Shown here piece by piece: positions 26,258-34,055 of a stretch of DNA of 64,000 nt. The notes under the pieces are model-generated. The model was not told where the DNA came from. It searched no databases and saw nothing but the letters and a program-made list of their open reading frames with translations. The translations under genes and the position numbers were made by a program. The stretch is taken from positions 1-64,000 of the forward strand of contig JBNLBF010000009.1 in NCBI GenBank assembly GCA_050302475.1, read 5' to 3'. The stretch is from NORP23 sp050302475. GTDB taxonomy: Bacteria > Pseudomonadota > Alphaproteobacteria > Rhodobacterales > Rhodobacteraceae. How positions within the stretch are numbered: position 1 is the stretch's first letter; each line of letters starts with the position of its first letter.

Positions 26258-26286
26258 AATATAGGCTTTGGACTCGGACCTGCCAA
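26258..26286 (-). promoter_or_regulatory. Near-consensus sigma-70 promoter upstream of the bdhA terminator
   Basis: On the minus strand TTGGCA (26286-26281) and TATATT (26263-26258) are separated by exactly 17 nt. Both boxes are close to consensus. Transcription would run towards bdhA and reach the terminator after about 75 nt. Confidence 0.55.
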
Positions 26287-26290
26287 GCTG

Positions 26291-26637
26291 AATCTCCGAA
26301 AAAGTCGTTTGAGATTCTGTGCTTAGCCCCGAAAAGCTGATTCAATCCGGAGTCTGTTGCAAGAATGTGACTCTGAAAGTCAGGGGTTGGGTTGCGCGAA
26401 AGATGTGATTGGACCTACCGCCGATAGACGTCAGGGGCGGCTATATGGTGGTGGAATTTTCCGACCACAATATCTTGTTTCGCGATTTGAAACTTTATTG
26501 CAAGAATCGGCAAGATTGTTGTCTCAAAAGCTTCGCAATCTTCTATCGGCGGGAATCAGGGGATTCTGCTCAGGCTTTGGGCAGGAGTCAGGGTGTTCCC
26601 CCGAATCATTACCTATTTCCTGATTCGTTTCAGGGCC
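26291..26637. other. Non-coding stretch between lysE and the bdhA promoter
   Basis: About 350 bp with no convincing gene on either strand. It is more AT-rich than the flanking genes and has several short imperfect repeats of a GATTC/GAATC type. Just after the lysE stop there are weak inverted repeats (CCTGA/TCAGG and GAATCA/TGATTC) without a T tract. I see no further promoter or RNA structure I would defend. Confidence 0.4.
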
Positions 26638-27252
26638 TTAGAGGGTGCGGATCAACCCGTACGCCAGATAGAGCATAAGCAGACCGATCAGAATATCCAG
26701 CACCTGCCATGTGCGCGGGGTTTTCATAATTGGGGCGAGGATGCGCGCGCCATAGCCAAGCGCGAAGAAAAATACGAAAGAAGACGTAACCGCACCGGCG
26801 GTGAAAGCCAGCTTCAAGGATCGTCCTTCGAATTGCGTCGAAACGGCTCCGATCAGTCCCAGCGTGTCCAGATAGACATGCGGGTTCAACCAGGTGAGGG
26901 CAAGGCAGGTCAGAATTGACGGCCAGAGCGCCGCTGTCTGACCCGACACAGCCTGCGTATCGCCACCCCGCCATGCCGCCCAGAACCGTGTGAGCGCATA
27001 GAAGATCAGGAACGCCGCCCCGCCCATCGCCATCCAGCGCGGCAGGCTAGGGAATAGGTCCACGATTACGCCAAATCCCGCCACCCCGGCAGAGATCAGA
27101 ACCGCGTCTGACAGCGCACAGATCAGGCAGACCCAGAAAACATGGCTGCGCATGATGCCCTGCTTAAGAACAAACGCATTCTGCGCCCCAATCGCGAGGA
27201 TCAGCGCAAAGGCGGTCAGGAAACCGGTGGAGGCCGCGGGCCAGAGGCTCAT
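26638..27252 (-). CDS. LysE/ArgO family amino acid exporter
   Basis: Inner-membrane exporter of basic amino acids or related compounds. The 204-residue product has about six membrane segments, the family motif GAQNAFVLKQGI near residue 22, and LTWLNPHVYLDT in the middle, both characteristic of ArgO/LysE. The ATG overlaps the stop of the upstream DUF502 gene (ATGA), so both are co-translated. No LysG/ArgP-type regulator is beside it. Confidence 0.9.
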   Translation of the reverse strand: MSLWPAASTGFLTAFALILAIGAQNAFVLKQGIMRSHVFWVCLICALSDAVLISAGVAGFGVIVDLFPSLPRWMAMGGAAFLIFYALTRFWAAWRGGDTQAVSGQTAALWPSILTCLALTWLNPHVYLDTLGLIGAVSTQFEGRSLKLAFTAGAVTSSFVFFFALGYGARILAPIMKTPRTWQVLDILIGLLMLYLAYGLIRTL

Positions 27253-27944
27253 TTGCCGTTGGGTTTGGCGACAGGTTTACGCCCGGCAGCGATTTCTTCA
27301 GCCGTAGGTGGCGTCACCAGTCCAGCCGAAATGACCAGCTTCGCGGCATCTTCGACTGTCATATCGAGGATGACGACATCCTTTTTCGGAACAAACAGCA
27401 GAAAACCCGACGTTGGGTTCGGCGTGGTTGGCAGAAAGACCGAGACAACCTCATCCGAGGGAATGTTTTCAAAAACCTCGCCTTTTGTATCTGTAGAGAT
27501 AAAGGCAATGGCCCAGATTCCCTCTCGCGGGTATTGGACAAGGCAGGCGTTCTGGAACGACGAATTGGACTGGCTGAGGATCGTTTCGACGATCTGCTTC
27601 AACCCTTTGTAAAGCGACCGCACAACCGGCGTACGCGAGATCAGGTTCTCCCAGAACCGCACCAGCTGGCGGCCAAACAAGCCTTTCGTGAGGGCTCCGA
27701 CAATGGCCGTGAAGATGATGAAGATGATCACCCCGAAACCGGGAATATCCACACCAACATAGGTGTTCGGATTATAGATCGACGGAACCCACGGTACGAC
27801 TTTAGCGTCGATGAAGGTCACCACTGTCCAGATCAGGTAAATCGTCAGAACGACAGGCGCAACGATCACCAGTCCCGTCAAGAAGTTCCCGCGGGTACGT
27901 TGCCAGATCGTAGGTCTTAGGGATTTCTTTTTACGCCGCGCCAT
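27249..27944 (-). CDS. DUF502 family membrane protein
   Basis: The 231-residue product has a basic N-terminus (MARRKKKSLRPTIW), two membrane segments (about 20-42 and 68-90), and the conserved block SRTPVVRSLYKGLKQIVETI followed by SFQNACLVQYPREGIWAIAFIS, all typical of DUF502. Function of the family is not established. It overlaps the downstream exporter gene by ATGA. Confidence 0.88.
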   Translation of the reverse strand: MARRKKKSLRPTIWQRTRGNFLTGLVIVAPVVLTIYLIWTVVTFIDAKVVPWVPSIYNPNTYVGVDIPGFGVIIFIIFTAIVGALTKGLFGRQLVRFWENLISRTPVVRSLYKGLKQIVETILSQSNSSFQNACLVQYPREGIWAIAFISTDTKGEVFENIPSDEVVSVFLPTTPNPTSGFLLFVPKKDVVILDMTVEDAAKLVISAGLVTPPTAEEIAAGRKPVAKPNGK

Positions 27945-27996
27945 ATTTATCCTGTAATTTCACCCAATGTAGGGGCGGTTGTCCGCAAGGACAATC

Positions 27997-28896
27997 CTAT
28001 TCGGTTAAGGATTTCGCGATATCAACGGCGAGGCGGGCATTATTGCGCACCAGCTCGATGTTAGATGCGAGTGATCGGCCCTCGGTCAGTTCGAATATCC
28101 GTTGCAGGAGGAAGGGCGTTACGTCTTTGGCAGCGATGCCTTGTGCGTCGGCCTCGTCTAGCGCCTGTTGGATAACCGGGGCGAGGGTGTCTGCGGGGAT
28201 TTCATGTTCGGGCGGGATCGGGTTTGCGACCAGCATTCCGCCTGACAAGCCCAGCTGTTGGCGGGTTATAAAGGTTTTCGCGATGTCGGCGGCGCTGTCG
28301 GCACGAAGAGGCGAGGGTAGGCCTGAGGATCGCGACCAGAAAGCCGGAAAATCATCCTGTCCGTATGTCACCACCGGCACCCCTTGCGTTTCCAGAACTT
28401 CCAGCGTTTTGGGCAGGTCGAGGATCGCCTTGGCGCCAGCCGCTACGGTAATGACCGGGGTTTGTGCGAATTCGGACAGATCAGCGGAAATGTCGAACGA
28501 CGATTCCGCGCCACGATGCACACCGCCGATACCGCCTGTTGCGAACACGCTGATCCCGGCCAGATGGGCGCAGATCATTGTTGCCGCGACCGTTGTCGCC
28601 CCGGTGCGGCCTGTCGCCAGCCCATAGGCCAGGTCGGCGCGGGATAGTTTCATCACGTCTTTCGCCTGCGCCAACGTTTCCAGTTGCGCGTCGGTTAGAC
28701 CGACATGGATATTGCCATTCATGATCGCGATGGTTGCTGGGGTTGCCCCTGCGGCGCGGATATCATCCTCGATCAAACGCGCGGTTTCGAGGTTCTGCGG
28801 ATAGGGCATCCCATGGGTGATAATCGTTGATTCCAGCGCGACGAGGGGGCGGGAGGTCTCGCGGATCTCGTCAGACAGGATTAGCGGGAGGGTCAT
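27997..28896 (-). CDS. psuG: Pseudouridine-5'-phosphate glycosidase
   Basis: Splits pseudouridine 5'-phosphate into uracil and ribose 5-phosphate (reversible). The 299-residue product has ESTIITHGMPYPQN near the N-terminus, the lysine in KLSRADLAYGLATGRTGATTVAATM, and FATGGIGGVHRGAESSFDIS, all hallmarks of the family. It follows the kinase gene with a 4-bp overlap, giving a complete psuK-psuG pair for salvage of pseudouridine from RNA breakdown. Confidence 0.95.
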   Translation of the reverse strand: MTLPLILSDEIRETSRPLVALESTIITHGMPYPQNLETARLIEDDIRAAGATPATIAIMNGNIHVGLTDAQLETLAQAKDVMKLSRADLAYGLATGRTGATTVAATMICAHLAGISVFATGGIGGVHRGAESSFDISADLSEFAQTPVITVAAGAKAILDLPKTLEVLETQGVPVVTYGQDDFPAFWSRSSGLPSPLRADSAADIAKTFITRQQLGLSGGMLVANPIPPEHEIPADTLAPVIQQALDEADAQGIAAKDVTPFLLQRIFELTEGRSLASNIELVRNNARLAVDIAKSLTE

Positions 28897-29783
28897 GTGA
28901 CCTCCTTACAGATATGGTCAGCGGCGGCTTGGATGGCCGCGGCGAGGGTGTCGGTGGGGCTAAGCCCAGCCAACTCAGCGGCAATGAACCCGGCAAGGAA
29001 GGTATCACCTGCGCCAGTGGTCGATTTCGTATCGACCGTTGGCGGGGTCTTAGTAATGATACCGGTCGCGTCAGCTAGGGCTGCCGGGGCAGGGCCGTCC
29101 GTGACGACAGCTCGACTGGCACCCAATTGCAGCATGGCGCGGGCGGCGGTGGCGGCGTCGGGAAAATCCTTGCGGCAGAGGATCTCGGCTTCTCCCTTGT
29201 TCACAAACAGGGTGCCATGCGACGCGCGAAGCGCTGCCCGCATCCGGCCCGCTTTGCCGGGTGAGGCCGGAACGAAATGCAAGTCAGCCAGCGCCATGTC
29301 GTGATGATTGGCGATGGAGTCGAGCACCGCCACCGGCAGATTGCCGTCGATAACCACGGAACCCCTCCACGGCGATCCTTCTGACGCCAGCCGTCCATCG
29401 CGAAGCGGGTCCAGCACGGTCTCGCCCGCTTTTTCCAGCGAGGCACAATCAGCGATGGCGGCGAACACCTCTCCGTCAGGATTTTCGATGGCCAGATAGC
29501 TGTCGGTCGGATCATCCGTGCGGGTGACATAAGAACAGTCGATCCCGGCAGCCTCCAATTTCGCAATCAGCGCGTCGCCCTGTGCGCCACGTCCGATCAC
29601 CGTCAGCAGTGCCACCCGGGTCCCGGCGGCCGCTAGTGCTAATGCAATATTTCCGGCAACCCCGCCCGGACGGCGGCGGATCAGGCCGGGCACATCGTTA
29701 CCCATCTTCAGCCGAACGGAGGAAGACGCGATAATGTCCCAAAGTGCGGAACCTATACACAGGACAGGCAAATCAGCAGACAT
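28893..29783 (-). CDS. psuK: PfkB family carbohydrate kinase, probable pseudouridine kinase
   Basis: The 296-residue product has the PfkB-family layout: an N-terminal GGVAGNIALALAAAG block and the C-terminal catalytic motif TTGAGDTFLAGFIA, where the aspartate is the catalytic base. The partner gene psuG overlaps it by 4 bp, which points to pseudouridine as substrate; the family assignment alone would allow ribokinase-like substrates. It is divergent from rpsB across 176 bp. Confidence 0.88.
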   Translation of the reverse strand: MSADLPVLCIGSALWDIIASSSVRLKMGNDVPGLIRRRPGGVAGNIALALAAAGTRVALLTVIGRGAQGDALIAKLEAAGIDCSYVTRTDDPTDSYLAIENPDGEVFAAIADCASLEKAGETVLDPLRDGRLASEGSPWRGSVVIDGNLPVAVLDSIANHHDMALADLHFVPASPGKAGRMRAALRASHGTLFVNKGEAEILCRKDFPDAATAARAMLQLGASRAVVTDGPAPAALADATGIITKTPPTVDTKSTTGAGDTFLAGFIAAELAGLSPTDTLAAAIQAAADHICKEVT

Positions 29784-29812
29784 AACCCCGCTTTTAGCCC
29801 AATTTATAGGGC

Positions 29813-29841
29813 TTGCAATCCCGAAACGCTTCCCCTAGAAG
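29813..29841 (+). promoter_or_regulatory. Probable rpsB promoter
   Basis: TTGCAA (29813-29818) and TAGAAG (29836-29841) are separated by 17 nt, upstream of rpsB in the gap to the divergent psuK. A start near 29848 would give a leader of about 110 nt. Confidence 0.4.
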
Positions 29842-29880
29842 CCGCTTCATTGAAATCCACAGGCGGGGTCGCGGCCCTTG

Positions 29881-29929
29881 GGGGAGACATCCCTAAGAGT
29901 CCACCGGTTGGGCAAACGCTCTTCTCCCC
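29881..29929 (+). promoter_or_regulatory. Structured rpsB leader
   Basis: The mRNA leader can fold with GGGGAGA (29881-29887) pairing to TCTCCCC (29923-29929), and AGAG (29896-29899) pairing to CTCT (29919-29922) inside it, leaving an 8-nt bulge and a terminal loop with CCGGTTGGG. Ribosomal protein S2 is known in other bacteria to repress its own mRNA; I infer this structure could serve that purpose. Confidence 0.4.
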
Positions 29930-29959
29930 GCTGAGGCAAAACCGGAAAGGTATATGACA

Positions 29960-30868
29960 ATGGCTCTACCCGAGTTCACATTGCGCCAGCTATTGGAAGC
30001 CGGCGTTCACTTTGGCCATCAGACACATCGCTGGAATCCGCGCATGGAGCGTTACATTTACGGCTCCCGCAATGGCATCCATATTATGGACCTGACACAG
30101 ACAGTTCCGCTGTTGGATCAGGCCCTGCAGGCGGTTTCCGCATGCACCGCAAAAGGCGGCCGCATCCTGTTCGTTGGCACCAAGCGCCAGGCATCGAAAG
30201 CTGTTGCCGAAGCTGCTGAGCGTTCCGCACAATATTACATGAACCACCGTTGGCTCGGCGGTACGCTGACCAACTGGAAAACCGTTTCGGCCTCCATCAG
30301 CCGTCTGAAAAACATTGACGAGCAGATGGAATCCGGAGCCGAAGGTTTGACCAAGAAAGAAGCGCTGCAGATGACGCGCGAGCAGGACAAGCTTCAGGCC
30401 TCGCTGGGTGGTATCCGCGAAATGGGTGGCACACCGGACATGATGGTTGTCATCGACACAAACAAAGAAGCGCTGGCTGTTGCTGAGGCGAAGAAACTGG
30501 GGATCCCGGTGATTGCGATCCTCGACACCAACTCCGATCCGACCGGCATTGATTACCCGATCCCGGGCAACGACGATGCGGCCCGTGCGATCTCGCTGTA
30601 TTGCGACCTGATCGCGTCTGCGGCGCTTGACGGTATGGCGGCACAGATGGGGGCTGCTGGTGTTGACATCGGCGCGATGGAAGAAGCCCCGGTTGAAGAA
30701 GCGGTTGCCGAGGAAGCCCCGGCAGACGAAGCCAAGGAAGAAAAGGTGAAGGTCGAGAAGAAACCGGCCAAGAAAGCTGCTAAGCCGAAGGCGAAGAAAG
30801 ACGACGCCCCGGCTGAGGAAGCTGCCGCTCCTGCCGAAGCAGCTGCCGCTGAAGAGAAAGCCGACTAA
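29960..30868 (+). CDS. rpsB: 30S ribosomal protein S2
   Basis: Component of the small ribosomal subunit. The 302-residue product has the family motifs ALPEFTLRQLLEAGVHFGHQ, MNHRWLGGTLTNWKT and IPGNDDAARAISLYCDLIA. After about residue 235 it has a long alanine-, glutamate- and lysine-rich tail, longer than in E. coli but usual in this bacterial group. I use the ATG at 29960 (MALPEF); an ATG at 29954 with GGAAAGG 5 nt upstream is a close alternative. Confidence 0.97.
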   Translation: MALPEFTLRQLLEAGVHFGHQTHRWNPRMERYIYGSRNGIHIMDLTQTVPLLDQALQAVSACTAKGGRILFVGTKRQASKAVAEAAERSAQYYMNHRWLGGTLTNWKTVSASISRLKNIDEQMESGAEGLTKKEALQMTREQDKLQASLGGIREMGGTPDMMVVIDTNKEALAVAEAKKLGIPVIAILDTNSDPTGIDYPIPGNDDAARAISLYCDLIASAALDGMAAQMGAAGVDIGAMEEAPVEEAVAEEAPADEAKEEKVKVEKKPAKKAAKPKAKKDDAPAEEAAAPAEAAAAEEKAD

Positions 30869-30882
30869 GGCATTTGTCTTAC

Positions 30883-30913
30883 GCCTGTTGCATTCCTATC
30901 TTATGCGACAGGC
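30883..30913 (+). promoter_or_regulatory. Intercistronic hairpin between rpsB and tsf
   Basis: An 11-bp stem (GCCTGTTGCAT with ATGCGACAGGC, one T-G wobble) and a 9-nt loop fill the 77-nt gap. No T tract follows, so it is not a classical terminator. It could stabilise or separate the two messages or set their ratio. Confidence 0.5.
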
Positions 30914-30945
30914 ACCCCAATGATTGAATTATAAGGAGAGTAGTG

Positions 30946-31824
30946 ATGGCTATCACTGCAGCACTGGTTAAAGAACTGCGCGACAGCACTGGCGCAGGCA
31001 TGATGGACGCAAAGAAAGCGCTGACCGAAACCGACGGCGACATGGAAGCCGCGGTTGACTGGCTGCGCACCAAAGGTCTTGCGAAAGCGGCCAAAAAATC
31101 CGGTCGCACGGCCGCAGAAGGTCTTGTTGCGGTTGCCGTTGATGGTGGCGTTGGTGTCGCTGTCGAGGTGAACTCGGAAACCGATTTCGTTGCGAAAAAT
31201 GCTGACTTCCAGAAAATGGTTGGTGACATTTGCAAGGTTGCATTGGGTGTATCCGATGTTGAGGCGCTGAACGCGGCTGACATGGGTGGTAAATCTGTTG
31301 CTGATGTTGTGACAGACAAAATCGCCACGATCGGTGAAAACATGTCGGTGCGCCGCATGGCCCGTCTGGAAGGCGATTCCGTTGCCTCTTACGTGCATAA
31401 CGCTGCGACTGACGGTATGGGCCAGATCGGTGTTCTGGTTGCTGTCAAAGGTGACGACAAACAAGGTATTGCCAAGCAGATCGCGATGCATGTTGCGGCG
31501 ACCAGCCCGGCCTCGTTGAACGAGGAAGACCTGGACCCGGCACTGGTTGAGCGTGAGAAAAACATTCTGACCGAGCAGGCCCGCGAGTCCGGCAAGCCCG
31601 AGAATATCATCGAGAACATGATCAAAGGCCGCATGAAGAAATTCTTCAGCGAGGTGACACTGGTTAATCAGCAGTTCGTGATCAATCCCGATGTGACCGT
31701 CGCACAGGCAGCCAAGGATGCTGGTGTCGAGGTTACCGGCTTCGTTCGTCTGGCTGTTGGTGAAGGCATCGAAAAAGAGGAAGAGGATTTCGCTGCAGAA
31801 GTTGCGAAAACCATGGGCGGCTAA
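30946..31824 (+). CDS. tsf: Translation elongation factor Ts
   Basis: Nucleotide exchange factor that regenerates EF-Tu-GTP. The 292-residue product has the N-terminal LVKELRDSTGAGMMDAKKALTE block, the TDFVAKN motif and the C-terminal VTLVNQQFVINPDVTV region. The ATG at 30946 gives the normal MAITAALV start with AAGGAGAG upstream; a GTG three bases earlier is in frame but less likely. rpsB-tsf is the standard order. Confidence 0.97.
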   Translation: MAITAALVKELRDSTGAGMMDAKKALTETDGDMEAAVDWLRTKGLAKAAKKSGRTAAEGLVAVAVDGGVGVAVEVNSETDFVAKNADFQKMVGDICKVALGVSDVEALNAADMGGKSVADVVTDKIATIGENMSVRRMARLEGDSVASYVHNAATDGMGQIGVLVAVKGDDKQGIAKQIAMHVAATSPASLNEEDLDPALVEREKNILTEQARESGKPENIIENMIKGRMKKFFSEVTLVNQQFVINPDVTVAQAAKDAGVEVTGFVRLAVGEGIEKEEEDFAAEVAKTMGG

Positions 31825-31848
31825 GCCGATCCTCATTTGAACTAGAAA

Positions 31849-31877
31849 ACGCCGCGGGATAGTCTCGCGGCGTTTTT
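31849..31877 (+). terminator. Intrinsic terminator after tsf
   Basis: An 8-bp GC-rich stem (ACGCCGCG / CGCGGCGT) with a 9-nt loop is followed by five T. Four A precede the stem, so it may work in both directions. It separates rpsB-tsf from the sulfotransferase gene. Confidence 0.85.
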
Positions 31878-31894
31878 CGTTGAAGGGCACGAAT

Positions 31895-32605
31895 ATGGCG
31901 CTGCTGAAAATGATGGTCTCTCACGAACACAAGCTGGTCTGTGTTCTGGTGCCTAAATGCGGGTCTTCGACACTGGTGCAGATGTTTCAGATACTGGTGG
32001 GTGTTCCAAAAGAAGAGATGGTCCCGCGCATTGATGTGACAGACGAATTTTTATCCAATTTCAATGCCAATCGCATGCATGTAAAATGGAAGCAGATCGG
32101 CGGCCTGTACCAGCAATATTCGGACTATAGGTGGATAACAGTCGTCAGAAATCCCTATGACCGGTTTTTGTCAGGCTATTACAACAAAATTGACCGATTC
32201 ATAGACAAAACCAATGCCGAGGCTACCGATCCGCCGTCGCGCACAGCGTTCCGGTTCTGGCCCTTCAAACCACGAGATCATGTTTCCGTTGATGATCTGC
32301 TGGACGGTTTGGAAGCGCGCGGTACAAAGCTGGACGAGCATTTTCAGACACAGTGCCGGCACGCACATTCTGACCTCATATCCTATGACCGTATTTTCAA
32401 ACTTGAACAGTTTGACCAAGGTTTTGCTGCGTATTTGAAAGAGATCGGCGTCTCGTCCGACGTGATAGCTCAAATGGCAACCGTACCGCGCCGCAATCTT
32501 TCGAAGCCCGGATGGTTCCAACGCACCAGATTGAACGCGGCACAACGCCAGCGCATTTACGCATTGTATCAGGAAGATTTCGACGCTTTTAGCTATTCGA
32601 AATAA
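31895..32605 (+). CDS. Sulfotransferase family 2 protein
   Basis: Predicted to transfer sulfate from PAPS to a carbohydrate or other acceptor. The 236-residue product has the 5'-phosphosulfate loop LVPKCGSSTL (19-28) and the 3'-phosphate site VVRNPYDRFLSGYYNK, which define the family. No membrane anchor is seen. It uses the ATG at 31895; a TTG five codons earlier is in frame. It is placed between the tsf terminator and pyrH and has no glycan-synthesis neighbours, so the acceptor is unknown. Confidence 0.85.
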   Translation: MALLKMMVSHEHKLVCVLVPKCGSSTLVQMFQILVGVPKEEMVPRIDVTDEFLSNFNANRMHVKWKQIGGLYQQYSDYRWITVVRNPYDRFLSGYYNKIDRFIDKTNAEATDPPSRTAFRFWPFKPRDHVSVDDLLDGLEARGTKLDEHFQTQCRHAHSDLISYDRIFKLEQFDQGFAAYLKEIGVSSDVIAQMATVPRRNLSKPGWFQRTRLNAAQRQRIYALYQEDFDAFSYSK

Positions 32606-32606
32606 C

Positions 32607-32620
32607 GCGCAAATTTGCGC
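32607..32620. repeat. 14-bp perfect palindrome after the sulfotransferase gene
   Basis: GCGCAAATTTGCGC begins one base after the stop codon of the sulfotransferase gene. It could be a hairpin without a T tract or a binding site for a dimeric regulator acting on pyrH. Nothing decides between these. Confidence 0.4.
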
Positions 32621-32743
32621 ATGTGCAGTTTTTCAGCAGATTTCAGGGGCTTTCTTTGACGTGGGCGAAAGACTCGGAAAAACCATTGAACCAGACCCTC
32701 TTTTCCGACATGTTACGCCAAATTCAGAAAAGAGGATATTGCC

Positions 32744-33481
32744 ATGCCGGACGGAGAGATGACAGCCAGCCCGAATTACAATCGTGTCATGCTGAAAATC
32801 TCCGGTGAGGCGCTGATGGGGGATACCCAGTTTGGGCTCCATCCTCCGACAGTCCAGAGAATCGCGGAAGAGCTGAAAAAGGTCCATGACCTTGGCGTGG
32901 AACTCTGCGTAGTGATTGGAGGAGGCAATATCTTTCGCGGGCTTCAGGGATCCGCACAAGGGATGGAGCGCACAACGGCGGATTACATGGGGATGCTGGC
33001 GACGGTGATGAACGCGCTGGCCATGCAATCGGCGCTGGAAGCGTTGAAAATCCATACGCGTGTGATTTCCGCGATCCCCATGGATCAGGTCTGCGAACCT
33101 TACATCCGTCGTCGCGCGGTCCGTCACCTGGAAAAGAAACGTATCTGTATTTTTGCCGCCGGCACCGGCAATCCCTATTTCACCACTGATACGGCCGCAA
33201 CACTGCGCGCATCGGAAATGGGGTGCGAAGCCTTGTTTAAGGGGACACAGGTGGACGGGATCTATGACAGTGATCCTAAGACCAATCCGGACGCGAAACG
33301 ATATGATGTCGTCAGCTATGACGAGGTGCTGCAAAAGAACCTGAAGGTCATGGATGCCTCGGCCATCGCGCTGGCACGCGACAATAAACTGCCGATCGTC
33401 GTGTTTTCACTGGATGCGCCGGGCGGGCTGGTGAGCATTTTGAATGGCGAAGGCAATTTCACTGTAGTAGAACCTTCGTAA
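32744..33481 (+). CDS. pyrH: Uridylate kinase
   Basis: Phosphorylates UMP to UDP in pyrimidine nucleotide synthesis. The 245-residue product has MLKISGEALMG, the glycine-rich VVIGGGNIFRG, RVISAIPMDQVCEPYI and FAAGTGNPYFTTDTAA, typical of bacterial hexameric UMP kinase. AAGAGG precedes the ATG at 32744; ATG at 32759 is a possible shorter start. It opens a long cluster with frr, uppS, cdsA, dxr, rseP and bamA. Confidence 0.96.
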   Translation: MPDGEMTASPNYNRVMLKISGEALMGDTQFGLHPPTVQRIAEELKKVHDLGVELCVVIGGGNIFRGLQGSAQGMERTTADYMGMLATVMNALAMQSALEALKIHTRVISAIPMDQVCEPYIRRRAVRHLEKKRICIFAAGTGNPYFTTDTAATLRASEMGCEALFKGTQVDGIYDSDPKTNPDAKRYDVVSYDEVLQKNLKVMDASAIALARDNKLPIVVFSLDAPGGLVSILNGEGNFTVVEPS

Positions 33482-33494
33482 GAGGAGTTTTCAC

Positions 33495-34052
33495 ATGTCT
33501 GACGAAGAAATAGATCTTGATGATCTGGAAAAACGGATGCACGGCGCGCTGACGGCGCTGAAGCATGATTTTGCCTCGTTGCGAACGGGCAGGGCGTCAG
33601 CCTCCATGCTGGATGCTGTGACGGTGGATGCCTATGGCGCGATGATGCCGATCAATCAGGTGGCAACAATAAATGTGCCGGAATCGCGGATGGTATCTGT
33701 CAGCGTCTGGGACAAAGGTCTGGTCGGCGCGGTCGATAAGGCGATCCGCCAGTCTGGGCTGGGCCTGAACCCGGTCATGGACGGCACGACGCTGCGCCTG
33801 CCGATCCCGGAACTGAACGAGGAACGCCGTTCCGAACTGTCCAAACTGGCCGGTCAGTATGCCGAACAGTCTCGTATTGCCGTGCGGAACGTGCGCAAAG
33901 ACGGGATGGATCAGCTGAAGAAGCTTCAAAGTAGCATCTCTGAAGATGATCAGAAGATATGGGCAGATGAAATTCAGGAACTAACCGACAAAGCCATCAA
34001 GGATATCGACAGCGCGCTTGAAAATAAGCAAACCGAGATCATGCAGGTATAA
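33495..34052 (+). CDS. frr: Ribosome recycling factor
   Basis: Works with EF-G to release ribosomes from mRNA after termination. The 185-residue product shows LRTGRASASMLDAVTVDAYG, the conserved PIPELNEERRSEL hinge and RNVRKDGMDQLKK, and has family length. AGAGGAG precedes the ATG. It follows pyrH by 13 nt, as in most bacteria. Confidence 0.97.
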   Translation: MSDEEIDLDDLEKRMHGALTALKHDFASLRTGRASASMLDAVTVDAYGAMMPINQVATINVPESRMVSVSVWDKGLVGAVDKAIRQSGLGLNPVMDGTTLRLPIPELNEERRSELSKLAGQYAEQSRIAVRNVRKDGMDQLKKLQSSISEDDQKIWADEIQELTDKAIKDIDSALENKQTEIMQV

Positions 34053-34055
34053 CGA

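Noticed and set aside
26026..26286. 86-codon frame running through the bdhA terminator, with an internal ATG just before it, possible leader peptide
   Set aside because: It continues out of frame into bdhA for more than 100 bp, has no ribosome binding site and no run of regulatory codons, so a leader-peptide role is not supported.
26291..26637. Possible CRISPR-like or phage-attachment repeats in the lysE-bdhA gap
   Set aside because: The GATTC/GAATC repeats are short, irregular and without constant spacing; no integrase or tRNA gene is nearby.
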